Shown here piece by piece: positions 11,365 to 24,428 of a DNA stretch of 64,000 bases. Within the stretch, counting starts at the first letter, position 1; every line of letters begins with the position of its first letter. Both the position numbers and the translations under genes were made by a program. Under the pieces are notes generated by a model. The model did no database searches. It was given only the letters and a program-made list of their open reading frames with translations, and was not told the origin of the DNA. The stretch comes from Endocalyx cinctus (Eukaryota; Ascomycota; Sordariomycetes; Amphisphaeriales; Apiosporaceae), in the NCBI GenBank assembly GCA_001600455.1, contig BCKC01000007.1, forward strand, positions 239,394-303,393, given 5' to 3'.

Positions 11365-12666
11365 GTTGACGTAAATATGTATCGAGCGATCCTTCGCCGG
11401 TTATCGAGCACAATTGGAAATGTATGATGATCATGAATTGAGAATCTTCCAGGGTACACGAAAGCTATGGGGGTGGTTTGATAGCTGGAACCGGGTACGT
11501 TGTACCGGCAACTGGAAACAGGTCGTATACGGCACGGGAGAAAAGGAGGGTAATATCGCGGCGTGCTATTATTGCGACCCAAATATACGTGCGACGGTAA
11601 TAATGGGTTGGGAAAATAAAAATTATTAATGCTTCTAATATTAAAACAGTGATATACACCAAATGTCGAGGTCCGAATATTTGCGTAACACAGCCGGACG
11701 GATATCGAGTACGGAAAGAATCGTTGGAGGAATTGGATGCGTCTCGAGGATTATCAATTGATTTCTTCAAAAAATCTTGATACCTAGCATACCCCAACCT
11801 ATTTTGACATGTGCGAATAGGCAGTAGGTAATAATAAGTAAAGATGGTAAAGTAGTAAAGAAAGAGGGGGAAGTAAGGGAAGGTAAACAAAAAAAAGAAA
11901 TGGTGGAAACGAGAGAAACGAGAGTTTAGAATCGGTAGAAGTGATGCGTATCTGCGGAGTGTACCAAACAAATTAAACCAGATCTACTTTACTACCATCA
12001 ATTAGGGACAGTATCCGCACATTACAAGGATCACGGTAAAGGGAAAGAAAGGGAAAAAGAAACACACACACGCACATAACAATCGAAAAAAAAAATGAAG
12101 GGAGGGAAGAAGAGGCTCTCGAACGGGATCCTTTTCTAACATGAATCGAACCTGTTCGCAAAAGGGGAGATGGATCGGCCACTAATTACGAGCTTTGGCC
12201 AGGCCTAAACCTGCTAAAGTTATGGGGAGCGCCTGGGGCACATTAACGGGCTGCCATGGGGCAACTGGGATGAGCCACGTTGCGGCACGGGTATGCGCCT
12301 AGAAGACAGCCACAGTTGTACCAGAGATAAAAGTAGACTGGTCCACCGTTACGTTGGGAGCAGAACATACGTAGTATATTGTGTACCAAGTACATGGTAT
12401 ATCCTCCATTTTGAATATATATATATATATATATTGTACACTAGTATAGTATAGAATGACGAAGAGAGTTTTGTATCTGAAAATTAATATATATATGGCA
12501 CCTATTCGACATACTAAGTACATAGAATACTATAGGGAGTACTAGTATACGTAATTCAATCCTTGATAGCATAGCATATTAAGGTGGCAGGGTGGCTGAG
12601 TGGGTGGATACAATGGATACATTCTCTCCATTCTTCTAGAACAGATAATCGGGCTTGGAACAGTTC

Positions 12667-12697
<31 letters not shown>

Positions 12698-15562
12698 GAG
12701 TAATGCAACGATTCCATCCCTTCCGCCGTTGTCATTGGTTATCGTTTTCCTTCAAGAAGCACCAAGGAATGACGTTGAGAAATACTTAATTCCACTTACA
12801 TAAAATCAAAACATAACCTTGGAAAGTATACATAATCAATCCATATGTAATAGATGTATTTGGATCAATATCAAGCAAACAGGTATCACGTCCTTTTCTC
12901 ACGAGCTAGAAATAAGAGAAAACACCCACTTGAGGACCACCTTTCCCGGTGCCCAAAGCTGACTAAGATCAGAGCATCCATATTAAGAAAATAAGGAAAA
13001 AAAAAAAAAAAAAAAAAAAAAACGAGTTACCCCTATTTACTGACCTAGGCTGTTTACAATACTCTACTATGTATATAATAAAATAACAGTTGATTCCATA
13101 CGTTGTTATATACTCAGTATCTACGTATGCATGCACGATGTACGATGCACGTCTGAATGTGAAGATGATGATAACCCTTCAACGTAACGTCGCGTCTTAT
13201 TTTTAGACCATCAAATTGCGAAGGATGAGTTGTGCTGACTGCTTCATCCATTAATCGATATTTTCCCTTTATTACCTATTTCCTGATCTTATTACCTGCA
13301 TACGTCTAGTAGTAGTTACGTCTAGTAGTAGTAGTTTCTAATGATCTCAACCATCCATGAACACCAACATCAGCAACTTTCCTAATGTAAACTCGAGGTC
13401 GCGTGATCGTGTAATTTTTTTTTTGTCGTCGTCTTTCTTTTTTGGACCCCATACTTACCCTTCTGAAGGGTTGTAAGCCAAGTCAGCGGTTCTTTGCAAA
13501 CACGCCCGCGAGCTGAAAAGCAGTCCTGGTAAATCTCTCCTAAAAACAAGGGGGTAAATGGGTGCTCGTAATTTACTTGGAATCTTCATTCTACTATGTA
13601 CTCTATTCAATTCTGTTTCTTTGTTTACTGCTTGCATCTTACGTCGTACCCCCTTGTATTTCTAGTGTCAATACATAGCATCATATCTCAGTAGAATACT
13701 AGAACATATCTTTTTTTAAACCGCACTCATTGAAAAATCCGTTAATAGTACTAAATAAACAAACACCCATCTAATAGTGCATGATATCTTCAACGTCGAC
13801 GATAAATACCCATGCTGATAGAAAAGAACCTTACTCCCCTCAAAGAATACTACTGTAAATCACCGTGCTAATCTAACCTACTTAAGTCCATACTAAGTAG
13901 TTTAAGGTCAAAGGGCTACTTTCTCTTTCCCTCACGTTAAATCCGAACGAATTTTGGGTGTTTTCTTTGATCGCCGACCAGTTTTTTGGGTATGTCATCG
14001 GCATTGCTTAATTGGATACCGCACCCAAATCAACAACCCCGAATTCATACCAAACACCGTCAGTACTGACTGGTACCGGTTAAAACTATATCGAACAAAT
14101 GGGAAATCCCATAATCTTCTTTCCTCTTTCTCCCCCCCTCCCCCTTCTTCACAGTAATCCCAACTAATTAGTTATCGACTACTTTTACTAGTAATAGTAG
14201 TCCAAAAGCTAACCAAAAAAAAATACCGAGACGGCTGTCCGGAAGCCTATCGCTGAACGTAGCTTATCTGGATACCACGAGTCAGTTTTCGTTTCTTCTA
14301 CCCTTTACTGACAAGCTCCTCTCTCCGCGGATTTTAGATAGAGAACCACCCGTCTTATCAGGTACAGTAGTTAGCTAGGTAGTAAACCCGGTTATCCGTC
14401 TCGGCCGTCCTTTTAATCCGATTAATACTAGGTTAGGTACAACGCGTAAAATACGGCGTCGTGCCCCTGTTTGGTCTAACGCAACATCTGTCGATTTTCT
14501 GTCCAAGCTTATATAGACAAGCAACCTGGAATTGGTAATTAGCAGCCACAATGTAAACGGAAGAGGCACCTCTTTTCCCTTATCGTTCAACTACTTAAAT
14601 CCCCCTCGATTCTGCGAACATTCTTGAATTCTACTCCGTAGACTTCTTCAAAATTTGTAAATTCTTTGTCCAGAATGTCGAATACTAAGCAGGATCTACT
14701 TAGCGTTTGCATGCGGCAGCTAAGGCGTAGGCTAGCATTCATCTAAGCGGGAGGCTTACGTCCGCAGGAGTATGGTATATAATTAGTACTTGGAGTACAT
14801 GAGCGTAATTAAAAAGAAAGCCGCATGGCCTCTCTTGTTGCCATCCAGTGAGGTTTGATCAGGTCGAATTAAAGATTTGTTTTGTACAGATCTATCTCTT
14901 CGCAAACCCTTCACTTCAAGAAAATTCCACGCGTCAAGAAATTTGCTAGGAGCCGTATAAATCACCTTCAGCCGAGGACAATACCGATTCCCATAATTGG
15001 TATAAAACGATGCTATTTTGTTTTCTGATCTCAACCTACACTAATGATTGTCAAAGATTCAGATATGTATTAGGTAAGCACACGTAAATCCAAATCAAGT
15101 ATCTTATTTCCTCTTACATGACCCCCTTTTAGCATGTCACCTTTTGACTTCCATATGCACCCCCTTTACAGGATCGAATAGAAACCTCACTCTTAAGGAC
15201 AAGAACTCGGGTATTTCCATCACTCTATAACTAATATTAAAATTTTCGCCGGATGCTGTTGATCTCCTTTTTCATCTCATTAGACCCCGTTTTGTTGTTA
15301 AATGCAAATGTCGTCGGGATAATGCATTATATACTCCTCATCTAACATAACCGTTTGGTTGCTGAAAATATACGTATGTATTTAAATTTTATATATGTCG
15401 AAGTCATCTTTGTGCCGACGACGTGGCTGTCGTTATTATCAGGAGGGTGAAATAAGAAATTCATAATCGTTATTAATAAAAGTCTTATATCCACCTCGTG
15501 TACTTGTTCGTAGGTACCGAGACTGGGATTGTAGGAACTGTTGAACGGAACGCCTGTCTTAT
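11365..15562. other. Gene-poor intergenic block
   Basis: About 4.2 kb of AT-rich DNA with A runs at about 12666-12693 and 12997-13021, a TA repeat near 12416-12434, and a short repeated TACGTCTAGTAGTAG unit near 13303-13335. Short open frames on both strands have no family features, start context or exon partners. I see no tRNA or rRNA. Confidence 0.5.
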
Positions 15563-17305
15563 CTACTCCATCATCATGCTTCCGGATATCGAGGCCGAAG
15601 TTGAAGCCAAAGAAGCGATCGTATCGTCAGTGGCCATCGTAGTGGAGACAGGGGTCTCGGCTGCCGTGGTCGTAGTTGTCGCGGCCACAACTGGAGCCGG
15701 GACAACTTCACCTACTCGTGGTTTGCGCGCAGTAATGACGTGGAATTTTTGATATGCGTGTACGCTTTTGTCCGTAAGGCCTCGTCGGACATCCATTAAA
15801 TGTATCTGTTGACATGAATTAGCTAGATAGATGAATAGGGGTACAAAGGGGGCGAGTCGACTATCTCGTTTTCTCTCGAGAAGATTAATAAAATACCGAA
15901 TGGAATCGCTTACGCACCTCTATTTGGTGTCGTTTCAATCCTCTTACTCGATGTAGGAGTGCCATGGCTACTCCTTGTATGCCGTCTAGACAATTCACAT
16001 TCCACAAATCGCCTAGATTCTTCCAATTCTTTTGCTTAGCCCATCCGCTGATGGGGATCTTGTAGACCGTTTCCGTCACGTCGACGAATCCTGCGTTGAT
16101 GAGGCTTTGCTTGTACGTTAAAACGACATCTATAGGTCTGTTCTCGATCTTTGAACACTCGTTTAGGTCCTCGAACAGGCGTTTTGGTGAATAATCGTCA
16201 GGCATGGAATCATCGTCGCAGAATACCAGAGGGAGAAGTTCTTGTGCCTCGAACCACCCGCCCGGCTCCAAGTGCTCAAAGGCCTTTCGGGCGACGTCTT
16301 CCTCGAAATCTGACCAGGCACCTAACGTGACACGCAGGTGGATGTAGTCGAAAGGTTCGGGCCACCACCAATCATTTATCCTTCTACAAGGAAATCAGTT
16401 TCCCTCTTAAAAACGAACGGCGTCTGGACATTATTTTTAAACGGTAATTGAGGATGCCGTGTAGGTAAGGTCGGTGTGAGGAGCGAGTAACTTGGAAATC
16501 GCATGATTGGGAGGAATACTGGATAAGGAGAAGGAGTAGCCGGTATTCGGATTGGAAAAGAGGTAACTCACGCGTCGTGGATGTAAAAATGAACATTCGG
16601 TGGAACCAAATCCGGTTGTATCGGCGACAAGTCAGTGCCGATAACGAGGGAAGATTCGAACTCTTCCCCTACTTCGATAGCCCACATGCCGGTTCCCGTG
16701 GCAAGATCGAGGATTCTCTTGGGAGGCTGTTCCTGCGAAAACGGAGCAAAGTAATTTTTCCCGTTAAACAAGCGTTTCAGACAGACAAATTGCCAGTCAA
16801 GCCGCTCTAATTCCCACGGATCGTTGGGATAGTGCCAGGCTGGCACAGTGTGCTGTCAGCTACCAAGGTTCATAATAGACTACAGGAGACGCCGCTTGCT
16901 AGTTTACTTACAACCGTCGCTATAGGCGTGATAAGTACGGCCATTCTCTTCCCTGTAGGCAGAAACACTACTCGTAATTGACTCGTCGTCCCTTCACGTC
17001 ACAGGAGCGAAGTCAGCTTAATGTATTTTAGCGGTCAGGGGTCAGCCTACCATTGCGAGCTACTAGTCGTCCAAGGTTCTGACTGTAAGCTGGTCAGCAC
17101 TGCGGCAGCGCAGTTATAGCGGTGAAGATAATAGAACACCTACATCGGGCTCGATACGGATGGAGTGCGAAGCATCGTGGATATGTTCGAATGTGAAGGG
17201 GAAGTTGTTGATGTCGATGGGAGCTTGATCACCGGGGTCCGTAACATCTTGACGCTCATCTGGTGCTTCGGAAGCACCAGACCTTCCAGATCTTTGGGAA
17301 CTCAT
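15563..17305 (-). CDS. TAM-domain SAM-dependent methyltransferase (second copy type)
   Basis: Five exons (17305-17144, 16981-16912, 16839-16572, 16383-15918, 15805-15563) total 1209 nt, 402 aa. The exon 2 acceptor (CGAG) is weak but keeps the frame. Family features in order: acidic/disordered N-terminus, SSVSAYREENGRTYHAYSDG, WHYPNDPWELERLDWQ, motif I RILDLATGTGMWAIE (about 118-132), motif II VIGTDLSPIQPDLVPPN, then FDYIHLRVTLGAWSDF and HLEPGGWFEAQELLPL. The C-terminal LMDVRRGLTDKSVHAYQ is typical. An Ala/Thr/Ser-rich tail of about 50 residues follows, longer than usual. It belongs to the same superfamily as LaeA, but most members are metabolite methyltransferases of unknown substrate. There are no other pathway genes adjacent, so no role can be assigned. 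Confidence 0.87.
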
Positions 17306-20300
17306 TATTATCCTGTCCTGTCTCTACAGAAACCTGCTACAGAGACCGTCGGTCATAAAGTCGAAGTTGCAAATCTAAGCATGGGAGTGTATACGGGCGC
17401 GCAATGAATGTCCTGGAAGAAAAGGAGTAAGGAGAAGGGTAGATGGAAAATCTCAAGACGAAGCAAAGAGGGACAGAAATAATGATCAATGCTATTATTC
17501 AGAAGTCGTCTTGTATCGGTTTGCGAAGTGGTTGGCGTAGAAAAGTGCTTTGAGAGGCCAATTAGGCGATTGGGTGGGTCGGTCTGCAGGCGACTTCGGT
17601 AGAAGTACGAAAGTCATATACACTACCCAGCTGCCCAGATAATCTATGACACTAACAGGGTAGTATAGACTAGAGTGAAAAGGTAACCTTGAAGATCGTC
17701 ACAATGAAGATAGAAAATACTCGGTTTTCCTCTGCGGAGGACTTATATTAGTTTGGGGATGTGTAGGAATTGAATCCGTCAACGATCGATGATATCCGTA
17801 AGGAAATATGGGAAATACGCATGCACCGAGTAATTATTTAAGAGTCGAGGCAAGGGAGAACATACCATTCAAACAAAGTGATACCTAGATAATGGGTAAA
17901 GATTGGTAATCTCGTGTTTGGGATGTTGAAGTTTGAAGGGAGTAAGTAGAGTAGCCCAGTCGTTTTAGCGGCGGTGAGGGGAATCCTTCTTTTCCTTGCT
18001 AGTGAAAGCCGAAGCAAAAAAAACAAACCATTCCAAACCCAGTAAAGAAAGTAATCAATATATGGTTTCCCAGGTTGGTCCGCATGAGCTAAGTACCTAG
18101 TAGAGTACCCTGACCGGCAATTCTAATAATTAAGTCTTATGAAAGTGGGTGAGGTTTATTTGCTTGGAGAAAGTAGGAGAAGTGTATACCTAGGTAATAG
18201 ATGTATATATATGTATGTAATGAAAAATGATGGCGTTGAAAAAAACCGTCCACTACGTATCAAGGATAATGAGAAAAAGGAGAAAGAGGTATATAGGATT
18301 AGATTAGATACGGGGGGTAAGAGAGTGATTAGAAGGAAGAGAGCAGGAAAGGAAGAGAATATATGAATATTTTCATACGAAGGTTAAAAGCGTGGATAAT
18401 GATACGGACTGACGATGGTGACGAGAATGACGATGACTACCTAGCGGAATTCAGCGTACATATTGTTGAATACAACTTCGGTAAGATAGAATTTAAGATA
18501 TTCCAAGAATAGATTTGGTATGATGATGGGTGTTTCGGGTCACCATAATAAGGTAGAAGAGTATGAGGTTGAGATGATGGTATAAATCAAGGGAGGAGCC
18601 TTCGAATACGCAGTAAGTGATAATAGGGAGAAGTAGGTAAGGTCCAGGTACTACTAAGGCACTGCATATCCCATGTACCTAGGCAGAATCAGAATCGGAA
18701 TCAGAATGGTACAATGCCAAATAAAATAAAACACCGTCCAATCTTCGTTTCCTCACCTCAGTCGAACTTTTATGAATCCCGCTGATATGGTACGCTAATC
18801 TAAGCAGGTAAGGTGAGAAACATAAAACATGCTGCTTGCTGTAAGTAATGTATATGGATATGGATATGGATACATTTACCTAGGTAGTATGGGACGTAAG
18901 GTGGTGACGGGGAAAAAAGGGTATTAGTGTTGAAAGTAATAAAAGACTAGCATCGGAGATAGTACCCGCACCTATTTTCTGGTAAATAGCGGGCCTATTA
19001 AGAAGTATCGTCATATAATTCGATACGCTTGAACGCTAGTGCTGTGTATTGCTGCATATTACGCATTACGCAGTACACGTGTAGTGCTTCTTCTCCTCAT
19101 TGCAGGTAGTTGGATAATGATTAAAATATCTTTATTATATTTTCTATTTTCTATTTGCTACTTTTTATTTTATTATAATTTATTTTATTTAATTGATTGA
19201 TTTTCTCTTATGTAGTAGTATCTTTCGTTCTTAACTGTATACAGAACCATGGTTCTCGCACTAGGGTTTTACTTCCCGAGATCTCCACGCGAATGCGTTA
19301 AATGTGGCAAACATGGTCTTCTTGGTGGCCGGCATTATGATCCAAATGGATTGTATACTCACCGTCACATCGTTTTATTCTCCATTAGACACGAGGGGAA
19401 AAAAAGAAGAAAAGAAAAAAAAGTTTGTTATTATTCCAAGTAATAATTACTATTATATTTTATTTTTGTGATGATCTTGCTGACATGATACCTAGTTAAC
19501 CTACTCGTTTTGGGCGAAGGAAGGGGAAGTCTGAGAAAAGCCTGTAAGACCGGTCTGGCCGGTAACAAGACAAGGGGGTTTTGGTTTTGTTTATTACCTT
19601 TGAACTCTTCTAGGATGCGTAGGTTCCGATGAAGTTTCGGGTCCTCGAACGAAATGCGATATGAGGAAACGGGCAAATTTGTCATAGATTCCGACTGCAC
19701 GGTACCATGGTCCGAGACGAGGGCTACGTAATCCTTGTAACGACAAGATAATTCTCCATGTTACCGTATTGGACTTCTTCAATTTGGTGAAACCAAGTTT
19801 GCAGATATATTTATCATACTATGTATTTATCATACTTAAATATTTGAATATATACCTAGGTACAAGAAGTCGTATATGTAGTATATCAGGACCGTCGTTG
19901 TTAGTTAAGGAAACACTAATACCAAATATGCTGTGATACAACGGTGAGAAAACAGATTTTGCTTCGCCCTCCTCCCTCTCCCTCTCTCTCCCCCCCTCCC
20001 TTTCTCTCTCAGAATACCCGACCTCCCAAAATCATGTGTACTAGTCCTGCAGGAATTATTAAGAAGATTATCCTTGATGCTTAAGCATGTTATTTGCTAC
20101 GCCTTGCATTTGGTAAGGATCTGACCCGGTAGATACTAGGGTGAAGTAAATAACACTCCGCAATCTGGGGGGCTTTTGAAGTTAGTTGGGAGCGCTGTTT
20201 TAAGCTCATTCGGAGCACCGGAGTCGGTGATTTTTTTTTTTTTTACCCTTTCTGTTCCCCCTTTCAAGCTTTAGGACTAGCTAGCTAGTAAGTGAGCAGT

Positions 20301-22214
20301 AGAATGGGAACGGACCTTTGGGGTGGGCTCTCGGTGGGTTTAATGTGGCCACGAAATCTCCCCTCTTTCACGTATCACTCGTTCTCGTGCTCGTAGGCAT
20401 TCTTAGTGTGCATATAATGTACCGTTACTTGTAGTAACTCGCAGGGAACTAGCAAGGGTTCGTCACGCTCTTTCGTGCAGGGAGAGAAAAGGAGAGATAA
20501 ATGACGTGTATGATATGTACCTGATTTATAAATCAAGAGTGTTCATCCAATAACTTATATTATTGTACATAGCTCAATAACGGGAAAAAGTCTGTTGTGT
20601 TACTCAACAAGAGAGACTCGACCCGTCCGTTCGGGTCTGACCCGTCAAGGATCATGGTTGAAACTGGGGTAGAGAGCGCGCTATGGAGATTGTTCTAGAA
20701 AGATTGTACCTGACAGCCTGAATATTTTAGATAGTATAATTAGACCCAGCCAGCCAACTTTAGTTGCTCCATTTTCGAGACCCTGTCAGCCTGTCCAGTT
20801 TTGTCCTGTCGGCCTAGGTACATAGTATCCAGAAAAGAAATACTTATCAATGTCTGACAGATCAAGGTTCCTTGCATCCGAGTTCATCCTACCTCGTTTC
20901 ACGCTTTGTTTCCATCTTTTTTGTACCTAGTAATAACTTGTTTTAAATATTTCTATTAATGGCCGGTGGACTTCATAAACTTATCGAACCTGTTTGTAGT
21001 ATTGGTGAAATCGATGAAATATATATATATATATATATACAGGTATATATCGTATTTTCTATTTTAAAAGTTGGCGAAACGAGCATGTCTTACCAACCCG
21101 TACCTAAATATAATGGGCATATTTCTCCCTGCTTTTCTCGAGACTCTTTTAAGAATTGATTTATCGTATTATCTGATGCTCGGGATTTGAACCACAATAT
21201 GTATGGGAACTGATTAGGATATTCCCAGAAATGCCATAGCGTAAACAGTAACCCGACAGAGTGGAAGTGAGCTAGGTGAATTATGGTAAATGATTGTAGG
21301 GATTCAGCGGTGTCTTGTTGATGAACAGTATCATGAAAAGGTAGGGAGTTATGTCGAACAAGAAAAAACCTTTGTAGTAGTTTACCCTAGCAGCCCTAGG
21401 TACCTAGGGCTTCCAGACAAGCGCCTAGGTACTTAAGTACTTACTTAGATAGGCAGTATAGGCACTTGCGTAGGAATACTACTGTACTGTGTACCTAAGA
21501 GTAAGTACTTGTAAGTATACGCAATTAAGATTTGTTAGTGGGTAATATTAGTGGAATTATCTACTAAAGTGCCGCCTAAATCGGACTTAAAAGTAAGTAC
21601 TTAATTACTTATTAAGTAAAGTGCCTTATTTACACCGAAGGGAACTGTTAGCTTATCTTTTCCCCCTCAATATATGAACTATGTAGCCTAAGTGAATGGA
21701 ATGAATAAAAAGATAATCAAAATATCTACATATCAGGATTGGGAGGATCCTTTACTCCTCACGTAAGAACATGAGTTTTTGTTCGAGGCAAGAGTTTGCG
21801 ATCATATCTCGCGTGTTGATAATGGTTAGTTAAACAAGAAAAGGAGGATTAAAAAAACAGAACCCTAATATAAAAAAAAAAAAAAGATAGAAAATAATAA
21901 AAATAGCCTATTGGAACTTCATAACCAAGTTACATCAAACTACATCAACCATCGGATTTGCCCGCAATTCCACGTGGTATTTGAATCATTACCAACTTAC
22001 CTGACACCATTACCTGAAACAATCCTGTTTCTTGTCCTTTTGCCACATGATTTGACAGCGATTCTACCCAATGTGGTGACATCTTGAGCCGATCTGACCA
22101 TTAAGCTAACTGATCCTACAAAAGCGCCTCTTCGGCAAGCCCGCGTTATAACGACACGTTTTCTCACCCTGGCCAAACAGATTCTCTGCATCCAGCTATC
22201 TCCAATTAGATAAG
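17306..22214. other. Large gene-poor block with CCTAGG/AAGTACTT palindromes
   Basis: About 4.9 kb of AT-rich DNA without a convincing gene on either strand. It holds repeated CCTAGGTA-type palindromes (near 18187, 18674, 18878, 19854, 20811), a perfect 20-bp palindrome at 21392-21411 and GTACTTAAGTAC at 21429-21440, plus a TA repeat near 21018-21040 and a C/T-rich tract near 19965-20010. The region 22000-22214 is the presumed promoter of the decarboxylase. Confidence 0.5.
21392..21411. repeat. Perfect 20-bp palindrome
   Basis: AGCCCTAGGTACCTAGGGCT equals its own reverse complement. It contains the CCTAGG core that recurs through this intergenic block and elsewhere in the window (46641, 50826). 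Function unknown. Confidence 0.9.
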
Positions 22215-23862
22215 ATGGATGACTTCATGGAGCAAGCATATCGGCGCATTAGGCAAGCGGCGGCTGCGTCGTCCGACGCACCCGCCACCACGCTTCCATC
22301 GCCAGAGCAGCTGGCCAATGCGAGGGCATCGCTTCCTAAACCATCCGACCCTGATTTTCTTACCACTCGCGGTCCAGAAGCCACCGTCGACCACCTCGTA
22401 GACGTCATTGCCCCCGCGTTGAACGGCCAGAATCGGTCCGGGCGATACTGGGGGTTCGTTACTGGTTCGACCTTGCCCGTCGCCGAGGTAGCCGATAATT
22501 TGGTGACCGCCTATGATCAGAGTCTGAGCACGCATCTTCCGGACCAGACCATCGCTACCGAGGTCGAAGATGCCGCCTTGAGGATGCTTCTGGCGTTGCT
22601 CGACCTGGGTGAGCCCGAGGTCTGGCAAGGTAGGACTTTTACGACGGGAGCTACCGCGAGCAACCTGCTGGGCCTAGCGTGCGGGCGCGAAGTTGTCGTT
22701 AACCGTAAGCTTCCGGCGGGTGCTGGGTCCGTTGGCGAATTAGGATTGCTCGGGGCCTGCGCGAGGGCCGGCATTCAGGATATTCAGGTACTAACCAGCA
22801 TGGGACACAGCTGTTTATCCAAGGTGGCCTCCGTGGTTGGCCTAGGAAGAAGTGCCGTGAAAGAAATGCCCTATAGTGATGCGGAACCGTGGCGATTGAA
22901 TCTAGACGCGGTTGAAAAGGAATTACAACGCAGTAACACCGCTAGCATCATTAGTGTTAGCGCCGGAGAGGTGAATACCGGTCGTTTCGGGACGACCGGA
23001 ACTGAAGACATGAAAAGGCTTCGAGAATTGGCAGATCGCTACGGAGCGTGGCTTCACGTCGATGGTGGTAGGTTATCGGCAATGACTGCTGTAGTCCTCA
23101 TAATATCCATACTAACTATAGACTTAGCTTTTGGAATTTTCGCTCGTGCTCTCCCGGCCACTGAGGAGTTCGCGCGCCTCCGTACCTCCGTGACTGGCTT
23201 AGAGCTTGCTGATAGTATTGCTATTGATGGACATAAACTCCTGAATGTCGTAAGTGATCCGTGATATATCATGGTCTATATAAAGTTAGGAAACGGCTAA
23301 AAAAAACAAATCACTATTCAAGCCATACGACTGTGGAATTTTCTTTACCCGTAAGTCATCCGTCATGGCAAACGCCTTCGAAAACCCCAACGCCGTCTAT
23401 CTCCCCGTCGACGCCGCCTCGACCATCCCGAGCCCCTTAAACATCGGGATCGAGAACTCGCGACGGTTCCGCGCCTTGCCCGTCTACGCCGCTCTGATGA
23501 GCGAGGGTCGCGCGGGAATGGCGGAGATGTTCGCCCGCATGGTCCGCGTCGCCCGAGGCGTCTCCCGGGTCATCAAGGAGTCCGACGACTACGTTCTCCT
23601 GCCCTCCGAAGACGCCGATCCCGGGGACACCCACATGATCGTCCTCTTCCGCGCGCGCGACGACGGGCTGAACGAGGTGCTGGTGAAGAAGATTAATGCC
23701 ACGAGGGAGCTGTACGCGAGCGGTACCAAGTGGAAGGGCCAGACAGCCTGTCGCGCGGCGATTTCTAGCTGGAGGGCTGATGATCAAAAGGATATCGAAT
23801 TTGCTAAGCGGATCTTGGAAGGTATTGCTGAAGATTACAAGAAAGGGACATCGTCTGCATAA
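22215..23862 (+). CDS. PLP-dependent group II amino-acid decarboxylase
   Basis: Exons 22215-23067, 23128-23249 and 23323-23862 splice at canonical sites (60- and 73-bp introns, the first with a CTAAC branch site) to 1515 nt, 504 aa. It belongs to the group II decarboxylase fold that includes tyrosine/DOPA, glutamate and diaminobutyrate decarboxylases. Visible features are GFVTGSTLPVAEVADN, the TTGATASNLLGLACGRE loop, HSCLSK, SAGEVNTGRFG, HVDGAFGIFAR (the PLP-ring aspartate), and AIDGHKLLNV with the Schiff-base lysine K321 followed by PYDCGIFF. The C-terminal domain looks complete. The substrate is not predictable from these motifs; aromatic or diamino acids are both possible. It lies 0.6 kb upstream of a HET gene on the same strand, with no evidence of shared function. 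Confidence 0.92.
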
Positions 23863-24428
23863 AAAGTTGGATAGACCTCTTTTTTTTTTCTCATAGAAGA
23901 TGAAACTAGTTTACCTGAAGTGCGTATTTCGTGGTGGCCTTACGGGTCTCTGCAGCGTTTGCGACACAAGTTGACTGTACATGTTCCGTGATATTTTTCT
24001 GTTCGAGATGACTGGCACTCTAGGAAATACCTTGGGGGAATCTCACCGTACTGAGACATTTGGATAAGCGGCCTATACACCGTAAGCCAAATTCATGCGA
24101 AGGTATAGCACGATGAGTAAGATATTCGGAGAGGTTTTGTGAAAATCATTTGTGGTGGGTAAACGGGGTGATCGACGTAGAGAATCAATCTCGTTAGGCT
24201 CGGTCTATCCCAGTAACCTGGAATGCTTCTGCCAGTTATTTTGCGTCAAATGTCTCACTTGTCTGGGATGATGGTGGTGGCGCGGCCTCAGCTGAGCAAA
24301 AGTGCAACTTTTTGAGTCACTTTCTTACTAAGAGTAATGAGGCTCTGGTTTCCGGTTACATTAATATAATTCCAGCGAAGAGAGAAAAGTTCATATCATT
24401 CTAACTTCTTGAAACAACAACGGCAACA
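23863..24428. other. Intergenic spacer, promoter of HET gene
   Basis: 566 bp between two plus-strand genes. It should hold the decarboxylase 3' UTR (a T run follows the stop at about 23879) and the HET gene promoter. I see no distinct element. Confidence 0.5.

Noticed and set aside
11465..11971. 168-codon minus-strand open frame upstream of the ArfGAP gene
   Set aside because: Low-complexity F/Y-rich translation of AT-rich DNA; most likely promoter or 5' UTR.
12585..12640. GGTGGCTGAGTGGGTGGATAC resembling part of a tRNA D-arm
   Set aside because: No matching anticodon and T arms or acceptor stem could be folded.
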